A DNA stretch of 64,000 bases. It comes from Halorubrum lacusprofundi ATCC 49239. Lineage in GTDB: Archaea; Halobacteriota; Halobacteria; Halobacteriales; Haloferacaceae. This document shows, piece by piece, positions 63,057 through 64,000 of the stretch. Location of the stretch: assembly GCF_000022205.1 (NCBI RefSeq), contig NC_012029.1:2294001-2358000 (forward strand), written 5' to 3'. The stretch's first letter is position 1. Each line of letters begins with the position of its first letter. The notes under the pieces were generated by a model that saw nothing but the letters and a program-made list of their open reading frames with translations, was not told where the DNA came from and did not search any database. The position numbers and the translations under genes were made by a program.

Positions 63057-63212
63057 GGACTTCGGTTCGGTGGCCCGGCCGAAAAGGGTTGTCGTGCCGC
63101 CCACGACGGTGCGTTTATAAGTAGGAGACGAAGACGTCGGGCTCGCTCGCCTCGACTCGATCGTTTTGATCCGATCGTACCGGTCCGCTCGTACCGGCCC
63201 GCTCGCAACACC

Positions 63213-64000
63213 TCACTCGTGACCGGAGACGCGGACCGGCTCGTACGGCTCTTCGAGCCACTCCATGTCGGATTTCGAGAGATCGATATCGAGCGCCTCG
63301 ACCGCGTCTTCGAGGTGTTCGACGCTGGTCGTCCCGACGATGGGTGTGTCGACCCACTCTTTGTGGAACAGCCACGCCAACGCGATCTGGGCCATCTTCA
63401 CGCCCTTCTCGTCGGCCAGTTCGGCGACGCGCTCGTTGACCGCCAGCCCGCCGCCCTCGCGGTAGGGGTGTTCGTAGAGGTGCTCTTCGGTCTCTCCGCG
63501 GAGCGTGGCGTCCACGTCCTCGTGCGGGCGCGTGAGGTACCCGCGCGCCAGCGGACTCCACGGCATCACGCCGATCCCCTCCTTCTGACAGAGCGGGAGG
63601 GTCTCGCGCTCCTCCTCGCGGTAGGCGAGGTTGTAGTGGTTCTGCATGGTGGCGAACCGCTCGTACCCCTCGCGGTCGCTCGTGTGCAGCGCCTCGGCGA
63701 ACTGGTGGGCCCACATCGACGAGGCGCCGACGTGTCGGACCTTGCCGCGCCGCACGGCGTCGTCGAGCGCGGCCAGCGTCTCCTCGATCGGCGTGTCGTC
63801 GTCCCACCGGTGGAGCTGGTACAAGTCGATCGTCTCCATGCCCAGCCGATCGAGGCTGTGTTCGAGCTCCTGTTCGATCGCCTTCCGCGAGAGCCCGCCG
63901 GAGTTCGGGTTCGACTCGGCCATCTGGAAGTACGCCTTCGTGGCGACGACGCTCTCCTCGCGGTGGCCCTCCAGCGCCTCGCCGAGGACGCGCTCCGACT
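63213..64000 (-). CDS. Aldo/keto reductase, C-terminal part (N-terminus off the edge)
   Basis: At least 262 residues, running to the right end of the window, so the start is missing. (beta/alpha)8 NADPH-binding fold with SVVATKAYF near the start, IDLYQLHRWDDDTPIEETLAAL (substrate-pocket His), KVRHVGASSMW, MQNHYNLAYREEE and AQIALAWLF plus IVGTTSVEHL for the cofactor. Family members reduce aldehydes or act as potassium-channel beta subunits; substrate unknown. No odd features. Confidence 0.9.
   Translation of the reverse strand, partial: SERVLGEALEGHREESVVATKAYFQMAESNPNSGGLSRKAIEQELEHSLDRLGMETIDLYQLHRWDDDTPIEETLAALDDAVRRGKVRHVGASSMWAHQFAEALHTSDREGYERFATMQNHYNLAYREEERETLPLCQKEGIGVMPWSPLARGYLTRPHEDVDATLRGETEEHLYEHPYREGGGLAVNERVAELADEKGVKMAQIALAWLFHKEWVDTPIVGTTSVEHLEDAVEALDIDLSKSDMEWLEEPYEPVRVSGHE

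Overview
The window is a stretch of haloarchaeal (class Halobacteria) chromosome. The evidence is its very high G+C, acidic Asp/Glu-rich proteins, leaderless genes with a TATA-like box about 25-30 nt upstream of the start, archaeal ribosomal proteins S19e and S17e, aEF-1beta, TmcA, Trm1, a mevalonate-pathway HMG-CoA synthase, CofD, a PGF-CTERM surface protein, Tat/lipobox signals and pilin-like N-termini. Gene content and style suggest a Halorubrum-like member of the Haloferacales; that genus assignment is an inference. I see no CRISPR array, no rRNA, no intact transposase and no replication origin.

Layout. 0-7.5 kb: homoserine kinase, copy 1 of a structured repeat, a methyltransferase / class V aminotransferase / thioredoxin run, a zinc-ribbon protein, a PGF-CTERM surface protein and a Rieske protein. 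7.7-13.6 kb: PEP carboxylase, an AT-rich lipoprotein gene, S19e and HMG-CoA synthase. 13.6-17.0 kb: two tandem pilin-like surface proteins. 17.1-23.2 kb: small membrane protein, HpcH/HpaI aldolase, uridine phosphorylase, UPF0179, tRNA acetyltransferase TmcA, repeat copy 2 (inverted) and a dicluster ferredoxin. 23.3-28.4 kb: GluRS, SurE, CarA and a divergent Lrp regulator. 28.5-34.7 kb: a TAXI-type TRAP transporter (fused permease, DUF1850 protein, binding protein) and isocitrate dehydrogenase. 35-42 kb: HTTM membrane protein, isoaspartyl peptidase, DUF2270 protein, and a tightly overlapped cofD / TIM-barrel / CitG-like / DUF447 operon. 42-44.8 kb: S17e, a TctA-like permease, a 59-residue zinc-finger protein, EF-1beta and a thioredoxin. 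44.9-50.6 kb: a three-gene operon that looks like an AddAB/RecBCD-type helicase-nuclease with a split, nuclease-less AddB half. 50.8-58.6 kb: PhoU, thioesterase, glutaredoxin-like protein, cobalamin adenosyltransferase, tRNA-Val with odd T-arm duplications, an SDR enzyme, DUF7123 pair, Lrp/TrkA-C regulator plus universal stress protein, and a membrane-anchored protein with a strict four-residue valine repeat. 58.7-64 kb: Trm1, YihY/BrkB, PAP2 phosphatase, a Gly/Met-rich protein and a truncated aldo/keto reductase.

The most unusual material is non-coding. Two copies of one intergenic element (1504-1756 and 22354-22792, opposite orientation) share long identical blocks, yet their TTATAA-centred palindromes differ in sequence while staying perfectly self-complementary. 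Twelve TTATAA sites cluster in these two stretches. Other items are the split AddAB-like operon, the tetrad-repeat protein, the T-arm repeats beside tRNA-Val, an Lrp-type operator, a leader ORF overlapping an Lrp start, and two perfect hairpins upstream of gltX.
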